From assembly GCF_007859935.1 (NCBI RefSeq), contig NZ_SJPO01000016.1, forward strand, positions 20,872 through 84,871: 64,000 nucleotides of DNA, given 5' to 3'. Source of the stretch: Posidoniimonas polymericola. Its GTDB lineage: Bacteria; Planctomycetota; Planctomycetia; Pirellulales; Lacipirellulaceae. Shown here one piece after another: positions 18,697 through 27,992 of this stretch. The position numbers and the translations under genes were made by a program. The notes beneath the pieces are model-generated. The model did no database searches and had not been told where the DNA came from. It saw only the letters and a list, made by a program, of their open reading frames with translations. Positions within the stretch are counted from its first letter, which is position 1, and each line of letters starts with the position of its first letter.

Positions 18697-18954
18697 CTAA
18701 TCAGACGCGGGGTGGGGGGCGTCGGTCGGGTTTGTGCGTGGTTCGGTGGCTCGCGCTGCCAGCAGCGCCGACGTCCCCCTGATCACCAGCGTCCACGCCG
18801 CGCACGGCAGCAGCGCGGCCGGCAGGGCCACGGCGCCGATTACCACGCCCAGGGCCCAGTCCTCGCCCCGGGCGGCCTGCGCCAGCACCAGCGAAAACCC
18901 GGCGCCCAGCGTCAGTCCGATCAATGCCGTGCGGATGGAAAAGCGGAAGTTCAT
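18697..18954 (-). CDS. Small membrane protein
   Basis: An 85-residue protein with two hydrophobic segments (about residues 8-26 and 35-60). The opening NFRFSIRTALIGLTLGA resembles a recurrent short membrane motif in planctomycete proteins. It precedes the 772-residue gene by 32 bp on the same strand and is probably the first gene of the exporter operon. The function is unknown. Confidence 0.6.
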   Translation of the reverse strand: MNFRFSIRTALIGLTLGAGFSLVLAQAARGEDWALGVVIGAVALPAALLPCAAWTLVIRGTSALLAARATEPRTNPTDAPHPASD

Positions 18955-19010
18955 CGCATGATTCTCGCAAATGCTGTTGCGAGGGCAACCTTTGTCCGGC
19001 GAGAAAAGAG

Positions 19011-19049
19011 AAAGGCCGGCCGACGCTAGATTCGCGTCGGCCGGCCTTT
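19011..19049 (-). terminator. Strong rho-independent terminator
   Basis: A perfect 16-bp inverted repeat (AAAGGCCGGCCGACGC and its complement) with a 7-nt loop. Read on the minus strand it is followed by CTCTTTTCTC, so it most likely ends the DUF1598 transcript whose stop is at 19104. It also has TTTG on the plus side. Confidence 0.85.
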
Positions 19050-19103
19050 GTTATTGACGTCAGACTTGCCCGCCGGCTGTCGATCAGCCGCGGGTGGCCT
19101 GGG

Positions 19104-20447
19104 TTACTGCCACCACCACGCGGCGCCCGCCTTGGCGATTGCCTGCTCGCGGGCCGGGGCCAGCTCGGTGGTTTCTTGGAGGTTCTCGGCCACGTGCCAC
19201 GGGGTCAGCTGCACGCCGCCCGACGCGGTGACGATCCGTTTTCCACGCTTGTTGAGGAAGCTCGCCTGCGAGGCAACCTCGCGGGGTGCGGGGAATTCTT
19301 CTAGCTCGTAGCCGGTCATCATCTCCGGCAGCTCAAGGCCGACATGCTCGATCAGGCCTTCCTTGTGGAGCAGCGCCGCGACGACCGACAGGTCCATCAC
19401 GTTGCGGAGCTGGCCGAAGGCAGAGTCCTCATTCGCCAGGTCCTCAAACCGCTCGGTCAGCAGGTCGGCCCACTTCTGGGCGTTGGGGCTCGCCTTGCCG
19501 CTGTGGGTGCGGCGGCCCTGGGCGTCGACAAAGTCGGTTTCGGTCATGCACTTCACGCCCTGACCGCGGAGCTGCCACGCCAGGCCCTGCGGGTCCTGCA
19601 GCAGCGGCTCGTAGTTGGCGGCCAGCCACCACCGCGGAAAGGCGTCGGTGTTCTTGCCGGCGAGGTGCAGGTAGCTCGGCATGCCGTCGATCGGCGCCGG
19701 CTCGAAGTTCATCGCCAGCCGCTTCATGCGGAAGTCGGCCGCCACAATCGCGCGGGCAAAATGGCTCGTGGCCGGCACGCCGGTGACCGTGATCACCTGC
19801 GGGCCGAGGGCTTCCTCCATCCGCCGGCCAGCGGCCGCGGACGTGGTTGCCGACGTGAAACGCGACGCGACCTGCTGGGCCCGACGCAGGCCTTCTTCGG
19901 TGGGGTCGATTGAGCAGCTGATCACCGGGCCGCCGCTCACCTTGTTGGACCGCAGCGCGACCATCAGGTCCTCGAGCATCAGCACCGGGCGGTTCGACGT
20001 GGCGCCGACCACATTGCCGAGCCGGTCGACCTTCCAGCCCTCGGCCGGGCCCGCCAGGACGACGTCGCCCTGCTCGGGGTAAACAAACACGTACTCGACC
20101 CGCAGCAGGCCGGCCATGCAGGCGACCCCCTCGGGAAGCTGCTCGCCCGCGGCGCGGCTCTTAGCGACCTGCTCTTCGAGCCGCCGCAGCGACACGTATC
20201 GCATGTCGGTGTACTGCTGCAGATCGGCCGGCGCGGGCTTCAGGCCCTTCTGCCAGGCCTGCATCATCTGTTCGTTCTGGCCTACCTCGGGCGCGGTGAG
20301 CACGCCGTGGGCGTCAATGCTCACGCCACCAACGGCGCCGCCCCGGAAGAACTGCGCCTGGCTGGGGTTGCAGCACAGGGCCATCACCGCGATTGCGGCG
20401 TAGGTCGAGACACTCTGGGCGTTTAGACACCGACGCATCGGACGCAT
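19104..20447 (-). CDS. DUF1598 domain protein (planctomycete-specific secreted protein)
   Basis: A 447-residue protein with an N-terminal signal peptide ending near NPSQAQ (about residue 32). The central and C-terminal parts match the DUF1598 family known from planctomycetes, including EYVFVYPEQGDVVLAGPAEG and RWWLAANYEPLL. The biochemical role is unknown. It is a single-gene unit: a strong terminator lies 55 bp downstream, and a 396-bp divergent intergenic region lies upstream. Confidence 0.85.
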   Translation of the reverse strand: MRPMRRCLNAQSVSTYAAIAVMALCCNPSQAQFFRGGAVGGVSIDAHGVLTAPEVGQNEQMMQAWQKGLKPAPADLQQYTDMRYVSLRRLEEQVAKSRAAGEQLPEGVACMAGLLRVEYVFVYPEQGDVVLAGPAEGWKVDRLGNVVGATSNRPVLMLEDLMVALRSNKVSGGPVISCSIDPTEEGLRRAQQVASRFTSATTSAAAGRRMEEALGPQVITVTGVPATSHFARAIVAADFRMKRLAMNFEPAPIDGMPSYLHLAGKNTDAFPRWWLAANYEPLLQDPQGLAWQLRGQGVKCMTETDFVDAQGRRTHSGKASPNAQKWADLLTERFEDLANEDSAFGQLRNVMDLSVVAALLHKEGLIEHVGLELPEMMTGYELEEFPAPREVASQASFLNKRGKRIVTASGGVQLTPWHVAENLQETTELAPAREQAIAKAGAAWWWQ

Positions 20448-20843
20448 CCTCCGAATAAAATAGAGACCCCGCCAGAGCAGCCTCTTCGCATTGTGGCGGG
20501 CGATTTGTTCCGCAAGACTCCAGAATAGTTGCTAAGTCTAGAGCTATCAAACGCTTTCGTTTAGAAGACCGCAATTAAGTCGGCCTCCTTGCCGGTTGAA
20601 TCCGGGCGCCCCAAGCCGTTTCCGGGAATAACGGCTCTCGCCTGCTGGGACCGCGGGTTGCCGATCAGACTCGACGCTCCGTAAGTCTCTGGCAATTCAC
20701 TATTTCCGACCGATCTCGCTTGAATTTCCAAGGGGCTGACCGTACCTTGAGAGAGTGCGAAGTGTTGCGTTTTGCTACACAAGGCCTCCTTTGCTGGCCG
20801 GGCCACTGGGTCCACCCGACGGGGCGGGCCTGCTCACCTCAGA
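20448..20843. other. Divergent intergenic region (396 bp)
   Basis: Separates the divergent DUF1598 and sigma54-activator genes and must hold both promoters. I looked for a -24/-12 sigma54 site (TGGCAC-N5-TTGC) and found only the weak TGGCAATT at 20688-20695 with no matching -12. The central part is more AT-rich than the surroundings. No gene is visible. Confidence 0.5.
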
Positions 20844-22898
20844 ATGTCCATGAGCCTGACGGCGTACCTCGTAATCCGCGAAGGGTCCAAGTGGACCGAC
20901 GTCTTCCGCCTGGTAGAGGGCGAGAGCGTTACGGTTGGTCGTGCCCCAACCAACGTCATCTGCATCAAGGACGAGCGTTGCAGCCGCGTGCACAGCGAGG
21001 TCTTCCTCTCGCAGGGCAATTGGACACTCCGCGACCTCGACAGCCGCAACGGCACCTTTGTCAACGGCGACCGGGTCAGCGAGGACCGCGTGCTCACGCC
21101 GGGCGACATCGTGCGGATCGGCAGCTCGCACCTGGCGTTCGTCGACAACTTGTCGCAGGCGTTCCCCGATTCGGGCAGCGTGCTGCGGACCGCCCGCTCG
21201 GTCGAGAACGACTCGCCGCAGCACACGCTCGAGTACGACGACGACGAGAGCGTGCTGCTGGACAGCGTCGAACCGACGCAGATCACCCACCGCCGCGAGC
21301 AGAGCCGGTACCTCGAGCCCTCGGTCAGCGACGCCGACGCGCCGATCCCGAAGGTGGGCCGCGCGGCGGCCTCGCTCTGCCGCATCGCGTTCACGCTCGC
21401 CAAGGCGACCGACGTCGCCTCGCTAGCCAACACCGCGCTGGACGGCCTGTTCGATAGCGTTGGCGTTGACGCCGGGGCCGTGCTGCTCCGCGGCGGGGCC
21501 GCCTCCGGGACCGAGATGAACGACAAGCTGGAGGTCGTCGCCTCGCGCACCGAGACCAGCCACCGCTACCAGCGGGTCTCGTCGTTCTTGAGCGGCACCG
21601 TGCTCCGCGAGGGGCAGGGGGTGCTGGCCCGCAACGTGATGGACGACAGCCAGCTCGGCGCCCGCGACTCCAGCGGCGACATCCTCGCCACCGGCGTGCT
21701 GTGCGCGCCAATCCGCTGGCAGGGCGAGGTGCTGGGGCTCGTCCACCTGTACACAACCGACTCCGCGAAGCCGATCGACCCGGACGACCTCGAGTTCTCG
21801 CTCGCGGTCGCGGACACCATCGCGGTGGCGCTGCAGAACCTCAATCAGCGGGCGGCCCTGACTCAGGACCTCAGCCAGGTCAAGGACGAGAACGTCCAGC
21901 TCCGCGAGCAGCTCGGCGTGCAGAGCGAGATCATCGGCTCTAGCGAGGCGATCCAGAAGGTCAACCAGGAGGTCGCCCGTGCGGCGCCCAGCCGCGCCAC
22001 GGTGCTGATCCGCGGCGAGTCGGGCGTCGGCAAGGAACTGGTGGCGCGGGCGGTGCACTTCTCCAGCCCCCGCCGCAAGGGCCCGTTCGTCTGCCTGAAC
22101 TGCGCCGCCCTCTCCGAGACGCTGCTCGAGAGCGAGCTGTTCGGCCACGAGAAGGGCGCGTTCACCGGCGCCACCGACAGGAAGAAGGGCAAGTTCGAGG
22201 CCGCCCACACCGGCACGCTGATACTCGACGAGATCGGCGAGATGAGCCCCACCATCCAGGCCAAGTTCCTCCGCGTGCTGGAGGGCCACCCGTTCGAGCG
22301 CGTCGGCGGCAGCGAGGCCATCAAGGTCGACGTCCGCGTGATCGCGGCCACCAACCGCGACCTAGAGCGGGAGGTCGCCGAGGGCAACTTCCGCCGCGAC
22401 CTCTACTTCCGGCTGCACGTGCTGGAGATCATCGTGCCCGGCCTCCGCAAGCGGCCCGAGGACATCCCGCTCCTGGCCGAGCACTTCCTCCGCTGGTTCA
22501 ACACCGACACCGGGCGGCGGATCCAGGGCTTCACGCCCAAGGCGATGGAGGAGATGCTCCGCTACCGCTGGCCCGGCAACGTGCGGGAGATGAAGAACGT
22601 CATCGAGCGGGCGGTGGTGCTGACTCGCGGCGAGTTTATCGACGCCTCGGACCTGGTCCTGTCGACCCTCAAAACGGCCGGCGACACGGAGGTCGGCGCC
22701 TCGTCGAACGACGGCCGACGCGGCTTCGAGCCCACCTCGCTGGCCGACATGGAGAAGGACCACATCCTCGCGACCCTGATCGCCACCGGCTGGAACAAGA
22801 GCAAGACCGCCGGCATCCTCGGCATCGAACGCTCGACCCTCGACCGCAAGATCAAGCGGTACGGGTTGGCCACCAACCGCGTCGCCGCCGAGTCGTAG
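20844..22898 (+). CDS. FHA-GAF-AAA+ sigma54-dependent transcriptional activator
   Basis: A 684-residue regulator. Domains in order: FHA (about residues 25-95, with GRAPTN, CSRVHSE and DSRNGTFVNG), GAF (about 170-335), the sigma54-interacting AAA+ domain (about 370-600) with Walker A GESGVGKE near 391, the GAFTGA loop at 438 and an arginine-finger region, and a Fis-type helix-turn-helix at the end (NKSKTAGILGIERSTLDRKI). The FHA domain would read a phospho-threonine mark, so a Ser/Thr kinase input is expected. The ATG at 20844 puts the FHA fold at the N-terminus; an upstream ATG at 20772 is in frame. Its targets are not evident. Confidence 0.93.
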   Translation: MSMSLTAYLVIREGSKWTDVFRLVEGESVTVGRAPTNVICIKDERCSRVHSEVFLSQGNWTLRDLDSRNGTFVNGDRVSEDRVLTPGDIVRIGSSHLAFVDNLSQAFPDSGSVLRTARSVENDSPQHTLEYDDDESVLLDSVEPTQITHRREQSRYLEPSVSDADAPIPKVGRAAASLCRIAFTLAKATDVASLANTALDGLFDSVGVDAGAVLLRGGAASGTEMNDKLEVVASRTETSHRYQRVSSFLSGTVLREGQGVLARNVMDDSQLGARDSSGDILATGVLCAPIRWQGEVLGLVHLYTTDSAKPIDPDDLEFSLAVADTIAVALQNLNQRAALTQDLSQVKDENVQLREQLGVQSEIIGSSEAIQKVNQEVARAAPSRATVLIRGESGVGKELVARAVHFSSPRRKGPFVCLNCAALSETLLESELFGHEKGAFTGATDRKKGKFEAAHTGTLILDEIGEMSPTIQAKFLRVLEGHPFERVGGSEAIKVDVRVIAATNRDLEREVAEGNFRRDLYFRLHVLEIIVPGLRKRPEDIPLLAEHFLRWFNTDTGRRIQGFTPKAMEEMLRYRWPGNVREMKNVIERAVVLTRGEFIDASDLVLSTLKTAGDTEVGASSNDGRRGFEPTSLADMEKDHILATLIATGWNKSKTAGILGIERSTLDRKIKRYGLATNRVAAES

Positions 22899-23066
22899 TC
22901 CGGTTGTGACGGTTGCAACGCCAGGGCAGGAAGTCGGGCAGACGGCCGCGGCAGACTGGTGCAAATCTCGGCGTAGGCGAGGTTGTTGTCTGCTTTGCGA
23001 CCCATACTTTCGCGTGCCGGTCGCCGCTAGTGACGACCGGGGTACGCCCCTGGATGGAACTCACGC

Positions 23067-23603
23067 ATGTCTGCCGCTGTCGCCGAAAACGCTTCGCCCG
23101 CCACCTGTCACGTGGGCGCCAACACCGACCTGCTCGACTCCGTTGTCGGGGCCGTCACCAAGGGCCTGCAGATGTGCGGCGTCACCGCCCGCTGCGTGGG
23201 CGTGTCGTCGGTGCCGGCGCGAGAAACCGGCAACATCACCGGCATGATCGGCGTGCACGGGGCCGTGTCGGGCTTCGTGACCGTCAACCTGGCCGAGCGT
23301 TTCGCCATCAAGGCGGTTGAGGGCCTGCTCGGCGACACCTACACCGAACTCACCTCGCAGGTTGTCGACGGCGCCGGTGAGATCACCAACATTATCGTCG
23401 GCGGCGTCAAGTCGTCGCTCGCCCGCACCGACTGGGCGTTCAACCAGATCACGGTCCCGTCGGTGATCGTTGGCCAGGGCTACTCGATCGCGTATGCCCG
23501 GGGCCTCGAATTCTTAAACGTCACCTTCGAGCACGACGACCCCGAGGCCGTGCTGCTCGGCGACCGGTTGATGCAGGTGAGCGTCTCGCTGCTGCGTCAG
23601 TAA
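23067..23603 (+). CDS. CheX-like chemotaxis phosphatase-family protein
   Basis: A 178-residue protein of the CheC/CheX/FliY phosphatase superfamily. The motif GEITNII, matching the ExxN active-site pair of CheX, is near residues 106-112, with a preceding GMIGVHGAVSGFVTVNL beta region. CheX dephosphorylates phospho-receiver proteins. No chemotaxis gene is adjacent; the upstream gene is the sigma54 activator, 168 bp away. The partner receiver is unknown. Confidence 0.8.
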   Translation: MSAAVAENASPATCHVGANTDLLDSVVGAVTKGLQMCGVTARCVGVSSVPARETGNITGMIGVHGAVSGFVTVNLAERFAIKAVEGLLGDTYTELTSQVVDGAGEITNIIVGGVKSSLARTDWAFNQITVPSVIVGQGYSIAYARGLEFLNVTFEHDDPEAVLLGDRLMQVSVSLLRQ

Positions 23604-23630
23604 GACCGCCACCGACTCCGCAAACAGCAC

Positions 23631-23654
23631 GAGGGCCGTCTTGCGACGGCCCTC
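23631..23654 (+). terminator. Rho-independent terminator after the CheX-like gene
   Basis: A perfect 10-bp stem (GAGGGCCGTC / GACGGCCCTC) with a TTGC loop begins 28 bp after the stop codon, followed by GGCGTTTATT. Confidence 0.85.
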
Positions 23655-23692
23655 GGCGTTTATTCGTCTTGTAGTCCGCGGAGCCTAGCAGA

Positions 23693-24151
23693 CTACTCGT
23701 CGCCGGCCCGCAGCCACGGCGTGAGGTGCAGGTCGCCCTCGACGATCTCCTCCGGCTTGAAATAGAGCTTGATCTCACGGTCCGCGGCGTCCGGGCCGTC
23801 GGAGCCGTGCACCAGGTTCATCTGGCGGCTCGAGCTGAAGTCGCCACGGATCGTGCCGGGCGCCGCCTTCAGTCCGCTGGTCGCGCCCAGCATGTCGCGC
23901 ACCACCTGAATTGCCTCGAGGCCCTCGAGCACCGCGGCCACGACCGGGCCGCCGGTGATGAAGTTCTCCAGGGTCGGGTACCACCCCTTCTCGACATGCT
24001 CGGCGTAGTGCTGCTTGGCCAGCTCGGGCGTGATCTTCAGCAGCTTCATCGCAACGAAGTTGAGGCCCTTCTCCTCGAAGCGAGAGATCAGCGTGCCCAT
24101 CAGACGGCGTTGGACGGCGTCGGGCTTGAGAAGAATCAGCGTGCGTTCCAT
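23693..24151 (-). CDS. ndk: Nucleoside diphosphate kinase
   Basis: A 152-residue protein of normal family length. The active-site motif NLVHGSDG contains the phospho-acceptor His115, and the N-terminal ERTLILLKPDAVQR is typical. It transfers the gamma phosphate of ATP to other nucleoside diphosphates in the cytoplasm. The gene is convergent with the CheX-like gene, and the terminator at 23631-23654 lies between them. It appears to be a single-gene unit. Confidence 0.97.
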   Translation of the reverse strand: MERTLILLKPDAVQRRLMGTLISRFEEKGLNFVAMKLLKITPELAKQHYAEHVEKGWYPTLENFITGGPVVAAVLEGLEAIQVVRDMLGATSGLKAAPGTIRGDFSSSRQMNLVHGSDGPDAADREIKLYFKPEEIVEGDLHLTPWLRAGDE

Positions 24152-24279
24152 GGAAGTCGTCGGGGGGAGTGGGTTGGGGTGGGGGGATGGATTGCCTGTC
24201 GAAAAGGCAGATTCTAGGCCAAGGCCCCCAAGTCCTCAATCCGGCCCCGTCGCGTCTTCGAGGCTGCAGCACTCCGCCC

Positions 24280-24669
24280 TCAGGCTTCGCTCCGCCGCAG
24301 CAGCCACCAGACGCCGAGCGAGAGCAGGAAGATCACCCACTCGCCGATCGCCAGCCGGGTCGTGAACGGCGAGATATCTCGGTAGAACGCCACGCTCACC
24401 GCCCGGAACGCCACCAGCGAGCCGTGCACCGCGATGCACGCGAACAACGCGTAGCCGGTGGTCGCGGGCCGCACCACCGGCGCCAGCAGCAGCAACGCGA
24501 GGCCAAACTCGAGCCCGCCGTAGACCGTTAGGAACTCCGACTTCCCGGAGTCTCCCAGCCGCTCAAAGCCGACTTTCTGGGCGGCCTCGCCCGGCTTGAG
24601 CGAACAGTAGAACGCCAGAGCGGCGTACAGCACGCCAACCAGGGCGAGATAGATACGGGCGATAAGCAT
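24280..24669 (-). CDS. DUF4345-like four-helix membrane protein
   Basis: A 129-residue protein with four hydrophobic helices (about residues 3-25, 45-65, 70-92 and 105-125) and the DUF4345-like pattern YGGLEFGLALLLL. The function of the family is unknown. It is flanked by ndk and a fucosidase gene on the same strand with gaps of about 100-130 bp, so it may be transcribed alone. Confidence 0.7.
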   Translation of the reverse strand: MLIARIYLALVGVLYAALAFYCSLKPGEAAQKVGFERLGDSGKSEFLTVYGGLEFGLALLLLAPVVRPATTGYALFACIAVHGSLVAFRAVSVAFYRDISPFTTRLAIGEWVIFLLSLGVWWLLRRSEA

Positions 24670-24769
24670 CGGGCGTGGGCTCCAAAGGTTGAGCGGGACG
24701 TGCGGATGATTCTAGCGACGCCAGCCCAAATGCCCAGAGAGCCCGAATGCCCACAGAGAATGGGCCCGC

Positions 24770-26221
24770 CTATTCGGCCAGCTTGAAGAGCCCCAACTCC
24801 GAGATCGCCGGGCAGGCGGCGGCCTGGGTGACCCTTACCCGCACGCGGTCGGCGGTAACCTCGGGGATGCGGATCAGCCGCTGGGCGCCGATGCTGGTCG
24901 CTTCGCCTACCGTGCGCCATTGGCCGTCCTCCCAGACGTCGAACTCGACGGCATCGATGCGTTGTCCTAGCGGCAGGCGCTCGCGGATCCGCACGAGGTC
25001 GAAGCTCGCCGGCCGAGGGAGCCGCAGCTCAAGCTCGGCCGTAGTGACCGCATCGTCGGTGCACCAGTAGGTGTCGCGTCGATCGTCAACGACATTGGCG
25101 GGCGCGAAGGCAGAATCGTCGCCGCGGGTGTTGGTCGCAGTAGCGGTTGCGTCGGCGGCCAAGTTGACCGCGAAAGTCTGCTTCAGCTGCGCGCCCCAGT
25201 CGGCCAGCGACTCGGCGTCCTGCTCGTGGATTTGCCCCCGCCGGTCTGGCGGCAGATTCAGCAGCAGGTTGGCCCCGCGCCCCACCGACTTGAAGTAGAT
25301 TTCCATCAGCTCGTCGGGGGACTTTACCCGGCTGTCTTCGCTGGCGTGGTAGAACCAGCCCGGCCGGATCGAGACATCGACCTCCGCGGGTCGCCAGAAC
25401 TGGCCGTCCCGCTCGCCCTGGTTAAGAATGGCCGTGTCCGCGTGCCCGGGCCACACGCCCTTGCCCGTAACCGTGTTCCAGCAGGTCGGCCCGGCGTGCC
25501 CCTTCTCGTTCCCCACCCAGCGGATGTCGGGGCCGGCGTCGCTAAACAGGCAGGCGGCGGGCTGCAGCTCGCGCACGATCTGATGGGTTGCAGGCCAGTC
25601 GTAGTAGGTGCGGTTGTCGATCGAGCGCCGCTCGCGGGCGCCGCCGTAGTAACCATCGCCCCCGTTGGCGCCGTCGAACCACACCTCGAACAGCGGCCCG
25701 TAGCCGGTCAGCAACTCGCGGAGCTGGTTGCGGTAGTAGGTGAGGTACTCGGGCCTGCCATAGTCCGGGTGGTTGCGGTCCCACGGCGAGAGGTACACGC
25801 CAAACTCGAGGCCGTGCCGCCGGCACGCGTCGGCCATCTCGCGGACGACATCGCCCTGGCCGTCACGCCAGTTGCTGTTCTTGACGCTGTGGTTGGTGTA
25901 GGCCGTGGGCCACAGGCAGAAGCCGTCATGGTGCTTGGCCGTGAGGATCAAACCACGCAGACCGCCTTGCTTCGCCACGGTGACGATCTGGTCCGGGTCG
26001 AAGTCGGAGGGATCAAACACGCCGGGCGACTCGTCGCCGTAGCCCCATTCTTTGTCCGTGAACGTGTTCACGGTGAAGTGCACGAACCCATACACCTCAA
26101 GCTCATGCCAGCGGAGCTGCCGCTCCGATGGCGTCGGGCCATACGGTTCGGGTGGCTCGGCCGAGAGGGCGAAAGCAGCAGTCGAAGCAACCAGCAGAGC
26201 GGCAACAGCAGGCAGGCGCAT
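24770..26221 (-). CDS. Secreted GH29 alpha-L-fucosidase with discoidin-like domain
   Basis: A 483-residue protein with a signal peptide (about residues 1-20) and a GH29 catalytic barrel (about 35-365). The nucleophile aspartate is Asp183 in FEVWFDGANG, and TAKHHDGFCLWPT is the characteristic conserved histidine region. The C-terminal about 110 residues resemble an F5/8 type C (discoidin, CBM32-like) domain. The ATG at 26221 is chosen because it places the signal peptide at the N-terminus; a longer frame to 26452 has no signal and unusual composition. It likely removes fucose from algal or host polysaccharides outside the cytoplasm. Confidence 0.92.
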   Translation of the reverse strand: MRLPAVAALLVASTAAFALSAEPPEPYGPTPSERQLRWHELEVYGFVHFTVNTFTDKEWGYGDESPGVFDPSDFDPDQIVTVAKQGGLRGLILTAKHHDGFCLWPTAYTNHSVKNSNWRDGQGDVVREMADACRRHGLEFGVYLSPWDRNHPDYGRPEYLTYYRNQLRELLTGYGPLFEVWFDGANGGDGYYGGARERRSIDNRTYYDWPATHQIVRELQPAACLFSDAGPDIRWVGNEKGHAGPTCWNTVTGKGVWPGHADTAILNQGERDGQFWRPAEVDVSIRPGWFYHASEDSRVKSPDELMEIYFKSVGRGANLLLNLPPDRRGQIHEQDAESLADWGAQLKQTFAVNLAADATATATNTRGDDSAFAPANVVDDRRDTYWCTDDAVTTAELELRLPRPASFDLVRIRERLPLGQRIDAVEFDVWEDGQWRTVGEATSIGAQRLIRIPEVTADRVRVRVTQAAACPAISELGLFKLAE

Positions 26222-26304
26222 CGTCGGTCTCGGGTGGCTGAGGGGACGGGTGGCAAAATGCAGCACGCCCGATTGTAGCCGCCCAGGCCGTTCGCCGCAC
26301 GCCG

Positions 26305-26538
26305 CTACAAGTGCCGCGTGGCGTCGCGGGCGAGCTCTTCGTCCTCTTCGTCGGGCTCCATCATCGCGCCGACTACGAACAGGCCGATGCCGGCGACGAT
26401 CATCCCAACGCGGATCAGCGTTCCGGTTGCGGCGCCCCAGTTGTCGATCCAACCGAGCAGCACAAACTCGCGGTTGAGCATGTTCAGCACGAACGAGCCG
26501 GCGCCCATCAGCACCAGGAAGCCTGCGAGACCTTGCAT
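26305..26538 (-). CDS. Small two-helix membrane protein
   Basis: A 77-residue protein with two hydrophobic segments (about residues 3-20 and 35-60) and an acidic C-terminus (EPDEEDEELA). The ATG at 26538 has AAGGGA about 7 bp upstream on its own strand. No family was recognised. It stands 83 bp upstream of the fucosidase start on the same strand. Confidence 0.55.
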   Translation of the reverse strand: MQGLAGFLVLMGAGSFVLNMLNREFVLLGWIDNWGAATGTLIRVGMIVAGIGLFVVGAMMEPDEEDEELARDATRHL

Positions 26539-27119
26539 GGTCGCGTCCCTTGAACGAGGAGAGGAGGAGCCTGCGGGGCCGCGTTCACTGGGCGGCGGCC
26601 TCCGGAGCATACGCCACGGCCCGACCGGCTCGGGGCACCTACCCTAAGTGTACTCTGCTGAGGGGCAATCCGCTTACACCAAAGTGCTCTTTCGGGCGGC
26701 CCCCGACCCGTCGGGCCCGAACCAAGCCGTGCGTGCTCATAGCGGCGGGGGAAGAAAGGAGGGCTATGGCCAAGGCACCGGTTTTGCAGCGGAAAAGAGC
26801 CACCCGCAGTGCTCAAATAGGGACACGCGGCTCTCCTTCCGGGGGACGGCTACGCAGCCGGCTAACGGGGCATGGCTCGCGACCTTACCCCGCAGAAGTT
26901 TTGTCCCCCCGCACGAGCAGAAAGGGACAAAAGTCGGGCTTCGAAATCGGCGGTTAGCGACGCAGACACTGCGAGAGAAGCGTAGACCGGCCCTTGGGGC
27001 CGGCGATAGCGCCCGACTTTTGTCCCTACGAACCGATGTCGGAATTGGGGACAAAAGTCGCCGCCCGGCGCCGAGCGGCCCGATACCGCATGCCTGGCCT
27101 GGCTGCTACGATGGCCGCC
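26539..27119. other. Intergenic region with repeat element (581 bp)
   Basis: No convincing gene was seen between the small membrane protein and nfo. The right half holds the 164-bp composite repeat listed separately. The left half (26640-26880) is GC-rich with several short repeats but no clear structure; a frame starting at 26766 (MAKAPVLQRKRATR) is not supported by composition. Confidence 0.5.
26896..27059 (+). repeat. 164-bp composite inverted-repeat element, copy 1
   Basis: Begins with AAGTTTTGTCCCC (26896-26908) and ends with GGGGACAAAAGTC (27047-27059). Inside are GGGACAAAAGTCGGGC (26924-26939) and its exact complement GCCCGACTTTTGTCCC (27011-27026). The element therefore consists of a 40-bp and a 45-bp module facing each other. 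The same plan, same length and opposite orientation occur at 42703-42866. The outer modules are conserved between copies (31/40 and 38/45 identities by hand); the 79-bp middle is not. It lies in the 5' region of nfo. Confidence 0.85.
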
Positions 27120-27980
<861 letters not shown>

Positions 27981-27992
27981 TTGAGGGCTGCG

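Noticed and set aside
26766..26957. Frame beginning MAKAPVLQRKRATR in the nfo upstream region
   Set aside because: Overlaps the inverted-repeat element and has no family or coding-like composition.
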